Positions 33,961 through 44,283 of a DNA stretch of 64,000 bases are shown piece after piece. Position 1 is the first letter of the stretch. Each line of letters opens with the position of its first letter. The stretch lies in contig NC_061121.1 of NCBI RefSeq assembly GCF_002878395.1, positions 50,500,766 to 50,564,765 of the forward strand. The letters run 5' to 3'. Made by a program: the position numbers and the translations under genes. The notes under the pieces are model-generated. The model was given only the letters and a program-made list of their open reading frames with translations, searched no databases and was not told where the DNA came from. The DNA comes from Capsicum annuum. Taxonomy: Eukaryota; Streptophyta; Magnoliopsida; Solanales; Solanaceae.

Positions 33961-34875
33961 TAGGAAGTGGTTAAATTATCTCTTGGTGTGGAGGTGAAGG
34001 AGAAGCAGGCTTTGGATTCGATACTTATGTAGATTAAGAAAGATATGGGTCAACGAAAGGTTATGGATTTTGAATGAGGTATCAAGGTTGGTTGTGTGTT
34101 CTTGATGTTAATGGGTTACAAGCAAGGATTTTGAATGAGACTCATGAATATAGATATATAGTTCATCTAGGTTTGACTAATATGTATCACAACTTCAAGG
34201 AAATCTATTGGTGGAATAATATGAAGAGGGATATGGAAAATTGCTAAGTGTATGGTTTGTCAGTAAGTCAAGGTTGAGCACTTGAGGCCTGGTGGCATGT
34301 CTCAAGAGATACAATTGCCTATGTGGAAGTGGGAGATGATCAATATGGATTCATTATGTGTGTTCCATGGTCTCACAATCAGTATGATTCGATTCGGGTC
34401 ATTGTGGATGTAATGACTAAGTCCGCCCATCTTTTTCCTGTGAGGACTAACTTCTCAGGAGCGGATTATGCTAATTTGTTCATTCAGGAGATTGTGAAGT
34501 TGCATGGTATGCCAATTTCCATTGTTTTAGACCGAAGTACATATTTTTCTTTTCATTTTTGGCGTTCATTTCAGAAAGGTTTGGGTACACAGGTGAACCT
34601 TAGCACCGCTTTCCACTCTTAAACGAATGGGCAAGCAGAGAAAACTATTCATCCTTTGGAAAATTTGCTAAGGGAATTTGTGATTGAGTTTAAGGGTAGT
34701 TGGGTTGATCATTTGCCTCTTATTGGGGTTGTGTACAACAATAGTTACCATTCCAGCATTCAGATGACTCCTTTTTAGGCTCTTTATGGTAAGAGGTGTA
34801 AGTCACTTATTGGATAGTTTGAGGTTGGTGAGACTAGATTATTTGGACTTGACTTGGTTTATTAGGTCATTTTGG
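33961..34875 (+). pseudogene. C integrase, cut off at the C-terminus
   Basis: After a decayed zinc-finger region (RGIWKIAKCMVCQ), the core reads WEMINMD, FIMCVPWSHNQYDSIRVIVD, VMTKSAHLFPVRTNFSGADY, GMPISIVLDRS and, after a stop, TNGQAEKTIHPLENLLREF. The DDE residues (VIVDVMTKS, VLDRS, GQAEKT) are all visible, though in different frames. HLPLIGVVYNNSYHSSIQMT, YGKRCKSLIG and FEVGETRLFGLDLVY follow. Then sequence joins the middle of the 3' LTR, so the C-terminal domain and any chromodomain are deleted. Confidence 0.85.
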
Positions 34876-36617
34876 GATCCTAAGGTAGTGAGGGTCCGCG
34901 ATAAGGCCGTGTCACAGAGATTAACCTCCGCGATATAGGCATTTCACAGAAGATAACCTCTGCGATAATGGCATGCTACGACAATGTTTTAATTTTATCC
35001 AGTTTTATTTTTTTCACTTGGGGTGAGGGTGTTTTAGTATTTTTAACCCTTGTGCGACCTTTAAAATAAGAATCTTTTCTTCAATTTTCAAAGATCAAAA
35101 ACATCCATTCTCTCTTAAAACTTAAAACTTAAGAACATTCAAGGGTTTCATAGTGCATTCATCATTCGGATTCCAAACTTCAAATTGACTTTAATTTCTT
35201 GTGTAGTTAAGACATTTTTCTCTTCCCTAAACTTGAATTTTATATTGTGGAATTAATTGAATAGATTTTCATATGATTTAATTGTGGGTTTTGAAATTGG
35301 GTTAAGGGGTTTTGGTTGTTATTGAATTACTTCCCCATGTTTTGAATTGATTATTCAAGTTTTAAATTGATGTTTTTGGGACTGAATTGGTACATTATTT
35401 AAATGGTTGAAATGGGGTACATGGGTTTCCCCAAATTGGATGAATTTTTGGCTTGGAACCGCATTAACCTCAACCCACTTTATGAATTTGATTTTAATTA
35501 TGGAAAATTTTGTGGTTTAACTTGCTTTTGAACTCAATGCATTGCATTAATGGATAAATGTGTAAAAAATGAATTTGGATGGACTTGGTGGCCATGGTTT
35601 TGATTTTAAATGGAACTTGTGAGTTAGTATGTTTATGTGGAGTGGTATGACATATTTAATTTAGCTTATAAGTGTATTGGTATGAAGATACCAAGTTGTA
35701 AATGCCTTAATGAATGACTCCTGGGTTGTTAGTTGATTGTTTGTGCAAATTGTCTTAATTTTAGGCTTAAAGGGATTGCGTATCCTATCGTGAAGGTGCA
35801 AGTTTCGAGAAGACGAACTTGGAAACCACGTTTGTCTGCGTTGGGGATGTATATGACTGTGTGCTTGACACACACTAGATATATATATTTAGGATAACTA
35901 TTTCCCATGATGGCTTTTGTTTTTCCCTCGAAATTTCCTCGGTTTGTGCAACTAGCATGCATTGGGGCCCTTTCAGCAGGGGGAGCTGAACCCATATAGC
36001 CTATGGGTGCCTTTAAAATGGATTAAGCTACACAGTCTAGGTTAATGGTTTTAAAACTCTCATAACCCTTACCCTATCCCGATATCTTAATGAATGTGTA
36101 TGTATGTGATTTTGATTGAGTCTGGCCATGACACTATTTTATCACTTTTCCTGAGTTATATGACAGTGCTTATCCTACTGACCGACCTAGGACGCTATAT
36201 CATTTCATGATATAGTGTTTGAAGACTTTTCTGTTGCTCCTGTGTAGCGTTAGATGGATTAGCATGTCTGTTGAGTTGTTGTGAAGAGGTGAGCCTCCAT
36301 CCTTCGAAAGGCCTTATCATTTCATTATTCTTTCTTTATTAACTCAGTACTTTTGTATTCTTTTTGGTCATAGTCGGGGGCATGTCTCGACATAGATATT
36401 TTCTGGTTTAGAGACTTACATAGATAGATATGGGTTGGTTATTGATTCACTTTTAGTTTTCATTTGAAATATTTATTCACCTTTTTATTACTACCTTGAT
36501 TTGGCTTCTGCTTTATTATTCTTATTATGCTCTTAAGGTTAGACGAAGGGGGTGGTGTTCGGTCCATGGTGGACTTGAGATACCCATCACGGTCAGGCCC
36601 TGGTTTGGGTTATCACA
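34876..36617 (+). mobile_element. 3' LTR of element C, 5'-truncated
   Basis: Matches the 5' LTR from its position 26779 to the end and lacks the first ~155 bp. It is uninterrupted, so it shows the pre-LINE target. It ends gggttatcaca followed by the TSD ggctt. Short minus-strand ORFs (35661-35995) are chance readings. Confidence 0.85.
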
Positions 36618-36795
36618 GGCTTTGAGATTTAATAATATAACTATGAATATGGAAGACCCTTAATATACCAGTGAATACATCATAAGAACCTTTATAATCC
36701 TATTAGGTCTGAAGGGCATAAAGCCTGTTCTGATGCTGACTGTCACCTGTATTAGTTGAGGAATCATGTTGAGTAGGGTGAACTGCTGGAGCTAA
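36618..36795 (-). pseudogene. D gag-protease junction (right of the C insertion)
   Basis: The minus strand reads APAVHPTQHDSSTNTGDSQH, QNRLYALQT, then GSYDVFTGILRVFHIHSYII, the end of Gag and the start of protease of a chromovirus (relatives read VVTGML-VF--DVY-LLDPG). It continues at 26620 after removal of C. At about 36795 it stops at hAT sequence. The rest of D gag and its 5' LTR are not found to the right and seem lost. Confidence 0.8.
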
Positions 36796-37385
36796 ACTTA
36801 TCAAATGGGCTGGGTCAGGACGGTTTGACCTTGTTAGACCAGCCTAAAATGAGACCCGAATCAGTCAAACCCAACACTAGTTAAGTGGGGTGGGTAGGCG
36901 AGTTAGGTCGGTTGGTCCAAGGAGCCGGTGGACCGGCATAGTTTCAAAACTGGCCTGGTTATTTAAATTTTTTTAAATAGTATAGCCACACCAACCCAGA
37001 CAGATTTTGGATCGTTGTCCATAATGGCTATATGGTCGTTGGCCCAATGGCCGAAACAGCCTTTGGCTAATTTTTTTTTAAAAATAATTTAAAACTTTTC
37101 CTATAAATATTTGAAATTTTCAATCATTTTTTCCCGCAACTTACAATCTCATTCTCTCAGACTCTTTCAATTATTCTAATTCTCCTAAAGTGCTCAGTTT
37201 TAATTTATTATTTTGCAATTACAAATATCAAGTGGAAGTTCAAAAGTCTCTCAACTTTCGGATACTTCAAAAATTTGGTATTGTCGTTCCATCTTTTACT
37301 TTTAAATTTTAATTAGTGTATTATTTGTTGAATATTTTTTGTATTTTTTTTGCATTTTTTGAATATTTCTTAGTTTAATTGTAAT

Positions 37386-37980
37386 ATGGATAAATTAAGA
37401 AAAGTCGGTAAAAGTGTTAGAAATTTTTATCCCGAAAGTGGTAGTGGTAGTAAAAGACTTATTGGTTTTAGTTATGATAGAGGTAGTTCAAGTACTCGAT
37501 ATACTCGTGTGCCTCCGGTACCAATTAGCAAATCCTTTGGGAATGAAATAGGTATGGGTGCTCACAATATGAATTTCTTAGAAGCTCAAGAAAATTATGG
37601 TATAAAAGAAGAGAATGAAGTAGACACAGTTGATTTTGGTGAAGAAAATAAGGATATTAGTGGTACACCCGAAGTTGGTAATGTTTGTGTTTGATCTGAA
37701 TCAGTTGATCTTCCTCCTTGACCTCCTGTAAGATCTGGTAAAAAAACTAGTATTGTGTGGAAATTTTTTACTCGTGTAGAAGGAACTACTAAGGTCCAAT
37801 GATATCTCTGTCAGGAATTATATGAGCATAAGGCCTGAGGTAATAAAGGGGGTATGGGTACATTGATGAGACATTTGGAAAAAGAACATCCTATAGTGCT
37901 AGCTATGGTAAAAGGTAGTGGGACAGTTAGGGGGCCAGCTCAAACTAGATTGGACCCAAAAGTCGATAAATTACTTTAGA
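37386..37980 (+). pseudogene. hAT transposase N-terminus with BED zinc finger
   Basis: The frame starts MDKLRKVGKSVRNFYPESGS and is open to 37694 through a Ser/Gly-rich and acidic region. After a short gap it continues with SIVWKFFTRVEGTTKVQ, YLCQELYEHKA, then GGMGTLMRHLEKEHP. This is the BED-type finger (CX2C...HX3-5H) that binds transposon ends; the first Cys position is a TGA stop. NYNKMNREELAKVIVAGRSP, LSFSSFEAFIHYI follow, the usual hAT sequence after the finger. Stops show it is not functional. An alternative as a host BED-domain gene is unlikely, given the terminal sequence and its decay. Confidence 0.8.
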
Positions 37981-39143
37981 ATTATAATAAAATGAATCGT
38001 GAAGAATTAGCAAAAGTCATAGTTGCAGGTCGTTCTCCTTTATCTTTTTCTTCTTTTGAAGCTTTTATTCATTATATTTAATTAATTTATAATCCTATGT
38101 TTGTAGGTAGTCCTAGAAATACTTGTCGATCCGATATTTTTAGACTCTATGCATAATATGTTTATTATTTATCTTTATTATTAAAAAAATCTTCCATATA
38201 GGGTTGCTCTAACTTCTAATATTGATCGTGTTGTTAATAAAAATAATTATTTTACAATTACTTGTCATTGGATAGATAGTAATTTTGCTATGCAAAATTG
38301 AATTTTAACAATTTTATATGATTAAGACCATAGACACATTGGAAAATTTATTGCTGAATCTATTACAAAAATTGCAAAATATTATGGTATTAAAAAAATT
38401 ATGTATATCTTTTGATAATGCATCTAAAAACAAGGTTGTTGTTGACTTGTTAAAAGTTGAACTTTCTCCACTGTTATCCAAAATATTTCATGTTAAGTGT
38501 GTTTCCATAAATATAATTTAATTGGAAAAGGTGATCTTGATTTTTTTAAGCTTGGTATTGAAAAAGTTAGGCTTATGGTTGGATTTATTCAAGGAAATCA
38601 TAGAAAAGTTAGATTTGTAGAATTTAAGAGAAAGTGTCATGAAAGTGGACTTAGACCAATGTTAATGCCTGAAGAAGTAGATACTAGATGGAATGCTACT
38701 TATGATTTTTTAAAAACTAGCCTTATAAATTTTCTATTACTATGAATTTTAATCAATTTGTTGATTCTTTTCCTGAGTGTGTGTTACATTATTTTGATTA
38801 GACTATGATTGAGGATGTTGTTAATTTTTTTAAAAAAGTTTCTATAGCTACGATCGATTTTTCTGTTTCTTTTTATCCTACTATTTATAATATTTTAGGT
38901 TATTTAACCAATATTTCTTTATTGCTTAACAAATATAAGAATAAACTAGGTTACAAAGATGTCATTGCTACAATGATCGATAAATTTTAAAAAATATATT
39001 TATCCATTTTCTCCAATTTACCTGGTTGGTTCTATAATAAATTCATGTATGAAATATAATACTATGTCCAAATTTACTTCTATTGTTTATTATTCTTTAG
39101 CGATAAAATCCGAAGAAGAACCTTCTTTGTTTACGGCTGTGGG
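37981..39143 (+). pseudogene. hAT transposase catalytic region (decayed)
   Basis: Readable segments in order: NPMFVGSPRNTCRSDIF; ITCHWIDSNF-like; a TIDTLENLL- and SFDNASKNKVVVDLLK-like stretch (relatives read TLDNASNNDVVV); GKGDLDFFKLGIEKVRLMVG; RPMLMPEEVDTRWNATYDF, with the conserved DTRWNSTY motif of plant hAT enzymes; and FFKKVSIATIDFSVSFYPTI. Frames change repeatedly. The gene breaks at 39143, where the solo LTR is inserted, and resumes at 41709. Confidence 0.8.
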
Positions 39144-39359
39144 TGTAATACCCCATACTTTTACCTAGCTAATTTCATCTCAAGAATGTCTAGTATTAGA
39201 TTCTAAATTGAATGATGATTGTTCCATGAGGAATTTTCAATATTTTTACTTTTTGTTATGTGAGAAATTCAATAAGCTTTCCATCGATATAAGATTCACT
39301 CAAATCCGATAACCGGGCCAGAAGTTACGACTATTTCAAGTTTCCATCGTAAAACAGCG

Positions 39360-39640
39360 CCATATTAGTCAGTGGTGCACCGCGCCACAAGAGAAAATGG
39401 AATTTGGAAAATTCCAGTAGGGTCTGCGATTATGGCGCATCGCGCCAGGGCTAAAATACAGAATTATCCATTTTCCAGTGTCTCAGCGCGATTTCTCCCG
39501 TGTCGCGCCAAAGTTCCAGGTCACAAAGGAAGTGGCAATGCGATGGCCCCGCGTCGTGCCATCCCTCAATTTCTCAATTGCCAAAATCCAGTGACACGGC
39601 GCAATAGCACCGCGTCACACTAAAGGTCCATTTCGAGAAA
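39360..39640 (+). repeat. GC-rich degenerate U3 repeats with CGCG words in the solo LTR
   Basis: Three to four units of about 75 bp carry gcgcatcgcgcca, gcgatttctcccgtgtcgcg, cgatggccccgcgtcgtgcc or cgcaatagcaccgcgtcac, each followed by a 'caaaatccagtg' type phrase. The same units open the window (1-290). The ORF across this region is a by-product. Confidence 0.7.
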
Positions 39641-39775
39641 TTTTTACAATTTTAAAAGACGCATCTAAGGGTTAAAAGGGTCAATTTCCTACCCCTATTT
39701 AAATGCAATTACACGTGATTTAGCTATTCTTCTCCCAAAATATACTAGTTTCTCTCAAGTTTCTCTTAAGAACAA

Positions 39776-39850
39776 GCTAGGGTTTCTATTGGGGATTCGA
39801 ATTCAAGAATGTTTCACTGTCAATCCTCACAAAATCATGAACTAAGGTAT
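39776..39850 (+). promoter_or_regulatory. Telo-box and splice-donor-like site in the solo LTR
   Basis: CTAGGGTTTC (39777-39786) precedes CTAAG|GTATGC with GT at 39847-39848, about 700 nt from the LTR start. Confidence 0.4.
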
Positions 39851-41708
39851 GCATAGTGTTCATTCATGGACTCCTTTCATCCATGAAGCCCGAAAATCCC
39901 TTTTTCTAAATTCAAGTTTATGGATTTTTGTATGAATTTCATGATTGGGTTGCTCTTATTCATTTGGATGATGAGAAATTGAATCTACTCCATGTTGGGT
40001 GGTAAATTCTATGTGGATTAAATTATTATAGATATAGATTCATGCAAACCTATGACTAAACCCTTGAGTGATAAAATTAGAATTGAACCATGATGTTTAA
40101 TTATTGTACAATGATGTTTACATGTACCGTGCCTACAATCTGTTTGATTAAATGCCTAGATGAAGGAAAAGTGCCTAACTAGCATGATACAATGAAATCC
40201 CCATGTATGTACAAGTTATGCCTATCACTTGTTTTAATGAAATGCTTCTATAAATGTATTATGGATTATGATGTTAGTTATATGTTCAAGTAAGTTATGC
40301 TTGGTCAGTTTCCTTCCATCGAGTCCTGGGGGTACTCATACCTGAAATATTAGCTGTGTGCCTAGATTCATTTCATGTTTTCACGATATTCTCAGTCAGG
40401 CTATGAATCCTTAGATTTCAGATAGTTTTATGACTCAGGAAATCTCCATGATCTCATGAACTCAGTCAGTTGTCAAAGATCAGTAGTATTTTGTCAGTCA
40501 ACGGAATTCAGTAACTCAGCCCATGTTCAGTTCAGTAAATCATGTTTAGAGTCTATTCTGATGGGAGTAGGAATTAGCACCGAGTGAACCCAAGGATGGG
40601 AACACACACTATCAGATGAGGGTGTGATTCGTAGAAGTCATTCTTGTATTCCAAAACTATGTAGCCAGTATAGGTTGAGACATAAACACTATCTGATGAG
40701 GATTGATGAGGTGGATAAGCACTGTCAGATAAGGTCCCCACCGTTCTCTTTTGGGGACACTATCAGATGAGGGTTACCCACAGCTTGTCCTTACCAGTGG
40801 CGCTGTATTGACACCCTTTCAATTAGGGTTACAGATTGGACCCTAACTCAGCCATAATGGTATATTAGGGGCATGTCGGTTAGATAACTACTTCCCACAG
40901 TTTAATGTTACAGAATTAGGACTATAAGATATAGTCAATCAGTCTCAATAATAGAACTCAGATAGTTCTTCAGATTTCAGGACTGTCAGATACAGTAAAC
41001 TCAGATACAGTACGAAACTCAAATAGTTCCATCAGATTTAGGATTTTCAGATACAATCACTTATGTTATCAGTTATATTCAGATTCAGTAATCATGTTAT
41101 CACAGTATTAGTGTCAGTTTTTATGTCTCATGCATGTATTCTCACACGCATGATAGTTAGTCAGTTATTATCATTGTTCGTGCATATGAACCCCATGTAT
41201 TCAGCCTACCTCACATACATACTAGTACATTCAAAGTACTGACGCATTTGCACTATGGTGTCTTATATCATAGGTTCAGAGACACGAGCTCCAGAGCAAT
41301 AATAGAATCCAAATATCTACAAACAGAGTTAGAAGTGAGTCCTCGTCTTTTGAGGACATGATTATTTCCCTATTATATTATTAACCAGTTTATTAGTTGG
41401 AGTTAGTTTGGGACATGTCCCATCAACTCCTTACTCAAATAGTTCAGTCAATTAGAGGCTTTCTAGACTATTATGTTTCAGACTTTAGTATGTTCAATTT
41501 TGTTTTGGGTATTCTATTATCCCACACAGATGTTATATTATTCAGATCATGTTCAGTATTGAACCTTATGGACTTTCAGTGCATGTTTTCACATTATTAT
41601 GTCATATTATATAGTTACAGGTACAAATATCAGTCATGGGTTAGCTTGTGGTCCTTTGGGATCATGAGCACCATGTAGCGTTCCGAGCACCAGGTTCGGG
41701 GTGTTACA

Positions 41709-42200
41709 ATGGGTGATGCAAATAATTACATCACTGTATTATACATTCATTATATTGATTTACTTGATGATTCTTTACCGGTAGATATTACTCCAACTCC
41801 CACTCCCCATCCTTCCGAGGAGCCATCATCTTCTAAAAGATAGGCATATAGTAGTTATCCTATTTTTTTATGATTTAAATGTTTGAAATAGGGTACCTCC
41901 TTGAGCACATAGAGTCGTTTGTTAGGAAAATATTAAGTATTATCTTAGACAACCTATATAGGATTGTAGAGAAAGGATCAACATGCAGGATTGGTGGAAA
42001 AATAATGAATGACAATATCCAGTAATTTCAAGATTAACTAGAGATATATTGCATGTTCTAATGTCAATAGTTGCATCAGAGAGAGTTTTTAGTTAAGGAT
42101 AAGAACATCTTGGAGACAACTGACACTCATTGAGAGGAAATGCCATGAATGTTCTTGCAATATCTTATTTTAATGATGATCAACTACCAATAAGGGACTA
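41709..42200 (+). pseudogene. hAT transposase C-terminal (dimerisation) domain
   Basis: After removal of the solo LTR the reading continues: LDDSLPVDITPTPTPHPSEE, then QDWWKNNEWQYPVISRLTRD and ILHVLMSIVASERVFS, GNAMNVLAISYFNDDQLPIR, DW. This is the hAT-family C-terminal dimerisation domain (W-W, YP-LS-LA-D-L-I--S-ASE--FS). Frame changes and stops are present. It ends at about 42200, just before copia sequence. Confidence 0.85.
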
Positions 42201-42340
42201 GGTCCCTGGGTCTTCCTGAAAACACATAGTTGTAACATCTTTGTGTAGTTTTGTCCGTTAGTATAACAAATTGCACAGGTTAGCTGTGTACCAGACATGA
42301 CACCCAGCCCAATCAAAATCATACCCTAATCATTATCTTG

Positions 42341-42351
42341 CTATAAATAGA
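42341..42351 (+). promoter_or_regulatory. TATA box in the copia LTR
   Basis: ctataaatag in the expected U3 position, about 110 bp after the presumed LTR start. Confidence 0.55.
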
Positions 42352-42739
42352 AAAGAATGCTTCTCAATTCTATAGTTTTTGCAATTAGATTATTCAAGAA
42401 GAAAAATTACAAAAACTCAATATTGCTCAAGTTTCAAGTTTCTTTGTGTGCTAGGAGAGTAATTGTTATTGAGTCAAGTATTGGTCTTTATTTGAATTAC
42501 TCATATTATAATAATAATAATTTTATAGTGTCTATAAAGTCCTTAGGTAAAGTTACCTGAGTTGATATTAGTAGAGTTGATCAATATTAAGAAGAGATCT
42601 TGACAGAGTTGTCAAGGAGAGTTTGTAATAGAGTTATTACAAATTTAGAGGATCTTAGAGTTAAGTTCCAATGTAGTCTGTAATCATGAGATTGATTATA
42701 GTGGATTCTTGAGTGCTTGTGAGGGCAAGTCGTGATTTT

Positions 42740-43386
42740 TCCTCCCTTGAGCAAGGTGAGAAAAATTACAAGGCAAAGACATTACTTGTATGTGGCATAG
42801 GACCTGAAGAATATAACAGACTTTCTGATAGTGAAAATGCTAAGAAAATTTGGGATTACTTGAGGACTGCTCATGAAGGAAACACTAATGTGAAGAATTC
42901 AAAAGTTGATTGCTGACTACTCAGTATTAAACCTTCATCATGAAAGAAGGAGAATCTATCCAAGATATGAATACTAGATTTACTTCAATCACCAATGAGT
43001 TGCATTACTTAGGGGAAGTTATTCTTTTTTATAAATAAGTGAGAAAAATTCTAGGAGTTCTTCCTAAATCATGGGAAAGCAAAGTAGATGTTATCACTGA
43101 GCAAGAAACTTAAAAACTCTCACTATGGATGAACTTATTAGTAATAAAAAAAGTCATGAACTCAAGAAGCAGCTAGGACAAGAGAAGAAGGAAGCAAAAA
43201 GAGAAAAATCTCTGGAATTAAATTCTTACAAGTATGATTCAAGTGGCAAAAAAGATTGTTTGAGCAATAAAGAAATGTGGCCAGTTTCACAGAAGAGGAA
43301 GTAGCAGAAAAAGGAAGATACAGTTGAAGTTTGCCACAAATGTGGAAAACCTAGGCATTTTATCAAAGATTTCCTAATGCACAAAA
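42740..43386 (+). pseudogene. gag: copia gag (UBN2-type) with zinc knuckle
   Basis: Reads KNYKAKTLLVCGIGPEEYNR, SENAKKIWDYLRTAHEGNTN, KNSKVD, then in shifted frames MKEGESIQDMNTRFTSITNE-like sequence, RKILGVLPKSWESKVDVIT-like sequence and MDELISN. This is the gag of a Ty1/copia element, which forms the particle. The end reads CHKCGKPRHFIKDF: the last Cys of the CX2CX4HX4C knuckle is Phe. The first part of gag and the primer-binding site are missing. The open frame 42713-42916 begins inside LTR sequence, so its first dozen residues are not Gag. Confidence 0.85.
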
Positions 43387-44110
43387 TGGACATGACCCAA
43401 ACCAGGGCCTAGTTATGTCGGGTATCTCAAGTCCAACTAGGACTAGAGACCACCCCCAACACTCTACCGTTAACCACCCTACACCTCATGTCGGATGAAT
43501 TTTGAACATATAACAAGATAAAACAATAATAATCTAAAGACAATAAAGTAAGTCTATAACCATAACCAAACAACCACAACCAAATATCCAACCATTACCA
43601 ATTCCAATGCCAATACCAATACTAACACTAATATTGACACCGCCCATGCCCATAGTAGTTTGACAAGGCCTCTAACCAGACTAAAATAATATCCAGTTGG
43701 GCCATGCCCCTGATCAAAGCCAAAACCAAAACCAAAAACAAAGAAATAACAGTAATGGAAGGAACCCCATAACATAAATGGGGTATTCCGGAGTATGGAA
43801 GCTCACTACTTCAATCTGGCTCAAAGTTGTCCCCGAATCTAAGTCACTGAGCAGGAGGAATGGTAGTATGATTGGTTCCTACATCGCATGGGGATACAGT
43901 GCTCGAATATGGTTAGCAGAGTGAATGACAGTTTATCGGCATGTTAGGCGGTCGGAGGATGTTTGTATTTCCAAACCCAAGTTGTCCACTTGGGAACCTA
44001 TGTCCAAACCCACTCTAGACACCCAGGATAGAGCTAAACCAAAACCTTTTTTTAGGCATGAGCCTAGGATATCTCAATACCTGAGGGGGTGTTGGGCCCA
44101 TTAGAGAACT
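43387..44110 (-). mobile_element. Minus-strand Ty3 LTR fragment (distantly like the C LTR end)
   Basis: The minus strand ends ...ggacttgagatacccgacataactaggccctggtttgggtca: the same layout as the terminal 60 bp of the C LTRs. Further in, gtagtgagcttccatactcc and ggggttccttccattactgt are ordinary LTR sequence. The inner edge near 44110 is uncertain. The minus-strand ORF 43554-43775 is low-complexity and not a gene. Confidence 0.6.
43553..43645 (+). repeat. Hexamer microsatellite (CCAATA-type)
   Basis: Degenerate 6-bp periodicity: accataaccaaacaacc, ccattaccaattccaatg, ccaataccaatactaaca. Another short run, ccaaaaccaaaaccaaaaac, is at about 43720. Confidence 0.7.
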
Positions 44111-44283
44111 TGCCCTGCATCTATTGACCCCAAGTCAATTACAAACGAACCATTTTTATGAGTTAAAGAAAATATATGTTTGCTTAAACCAATCCATTAT
44201 CCTTTGGGGTAGGGGAACGCTTATCTTTGTTTGCTTTTGGGTAGGAATGTCCCAACCATACCTTTGTAAAAATATCAAGATGG

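Larger units (their letters stand above)
26621..36617 (+). mobile_element. Element C: decayed gag-pol Ty3/gypsy chromovirus inserted in the D protease
   Basis: LTRs at 26621-30768 (with a LINE inside) and about 34876-36617. Between them lie primer-binding site, gag, protease, RT, RNase H and integrase. The flanking 5-mers are ggctt (26616-26620) and ggctt (36618-36622), a perfect TSD. The D frame continues across the site. The integrase runs straight into the middle of the 3' LTR, so the pol end, polypurine tract and about 155 bp of LTR start are deleted. The LTR start reads TATAAGACCCC (TG decayed to TA). Confidence 0.9.
39144..41708 (+). mobile_element. Solo LTR of the F family inserted in the hAT transposase
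   Basis: 2565 bp, TGTAATACCCC...GGGGTGTTACA. Flanks are gtggg (39139-39143) and atggg (41709-41713), a TSD with one transition. It matches LTR F (1-2674) across its length. Landmarks: GC-rich U3 repeats (39360-39640), telo-box, donor-like site, gagtcctgggggtactc block (40320), CAGTAA words, end block. Nothing but this LTR lies between the two halves of the transposase, so it arose by LTR-LTR recombination. Confidence 0.92.
36796..42200 (+). mobile_element. hAT-superfamily DNA transposon remnant, split by a solo LTR
   Basis: Left flank sequence (ggagctaaacttatcaaatg and ggctgggtcaggac) resembles plant hAT ends of the gctgtcaaatgggc type. A decayed transposase gene follows (37386-39143 and 41709-42200). 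No matching right terminal inverted repeat is seen before copia sequence starts at about 42231, so the right end is lost. The GC-rich stretch 36820-37060 is subterminal sequence of the element. Confidence 0.75.
42231..43386 (+). mobile_element. Ty1/copia fragment: LTR joined directly to gag
   Basis: LTR-like sequence from about 42231 (tgtaacatctttgtgtag) has a TATA box at 42341 and a U5-like end (gagtgcttgtgagggcaagt, cgtgatttttcctccc). It passes without a primer-binding site into copia gag. The fragment stops at the gag zinc knuckle, where a minus-strand Ty3 LTR scrap begins. It resembles the Tork group of copia elements, an inference from gag style. Confidence 0.75.

Noticed and set aside
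36796..42230. Complete hAT element with both terminal inverted repeats
   Set aside because: Only the left end has plausible terminal sequence; no matching inverted repeat or 8-bp duplication is visible on the right.
43554..43775. Minus-strand frame rich in Val/Leu/Gly (looks like membrane segments)
   Set aside because: Low-complexity product of a CCAAAA/CCAATA microsatellite.
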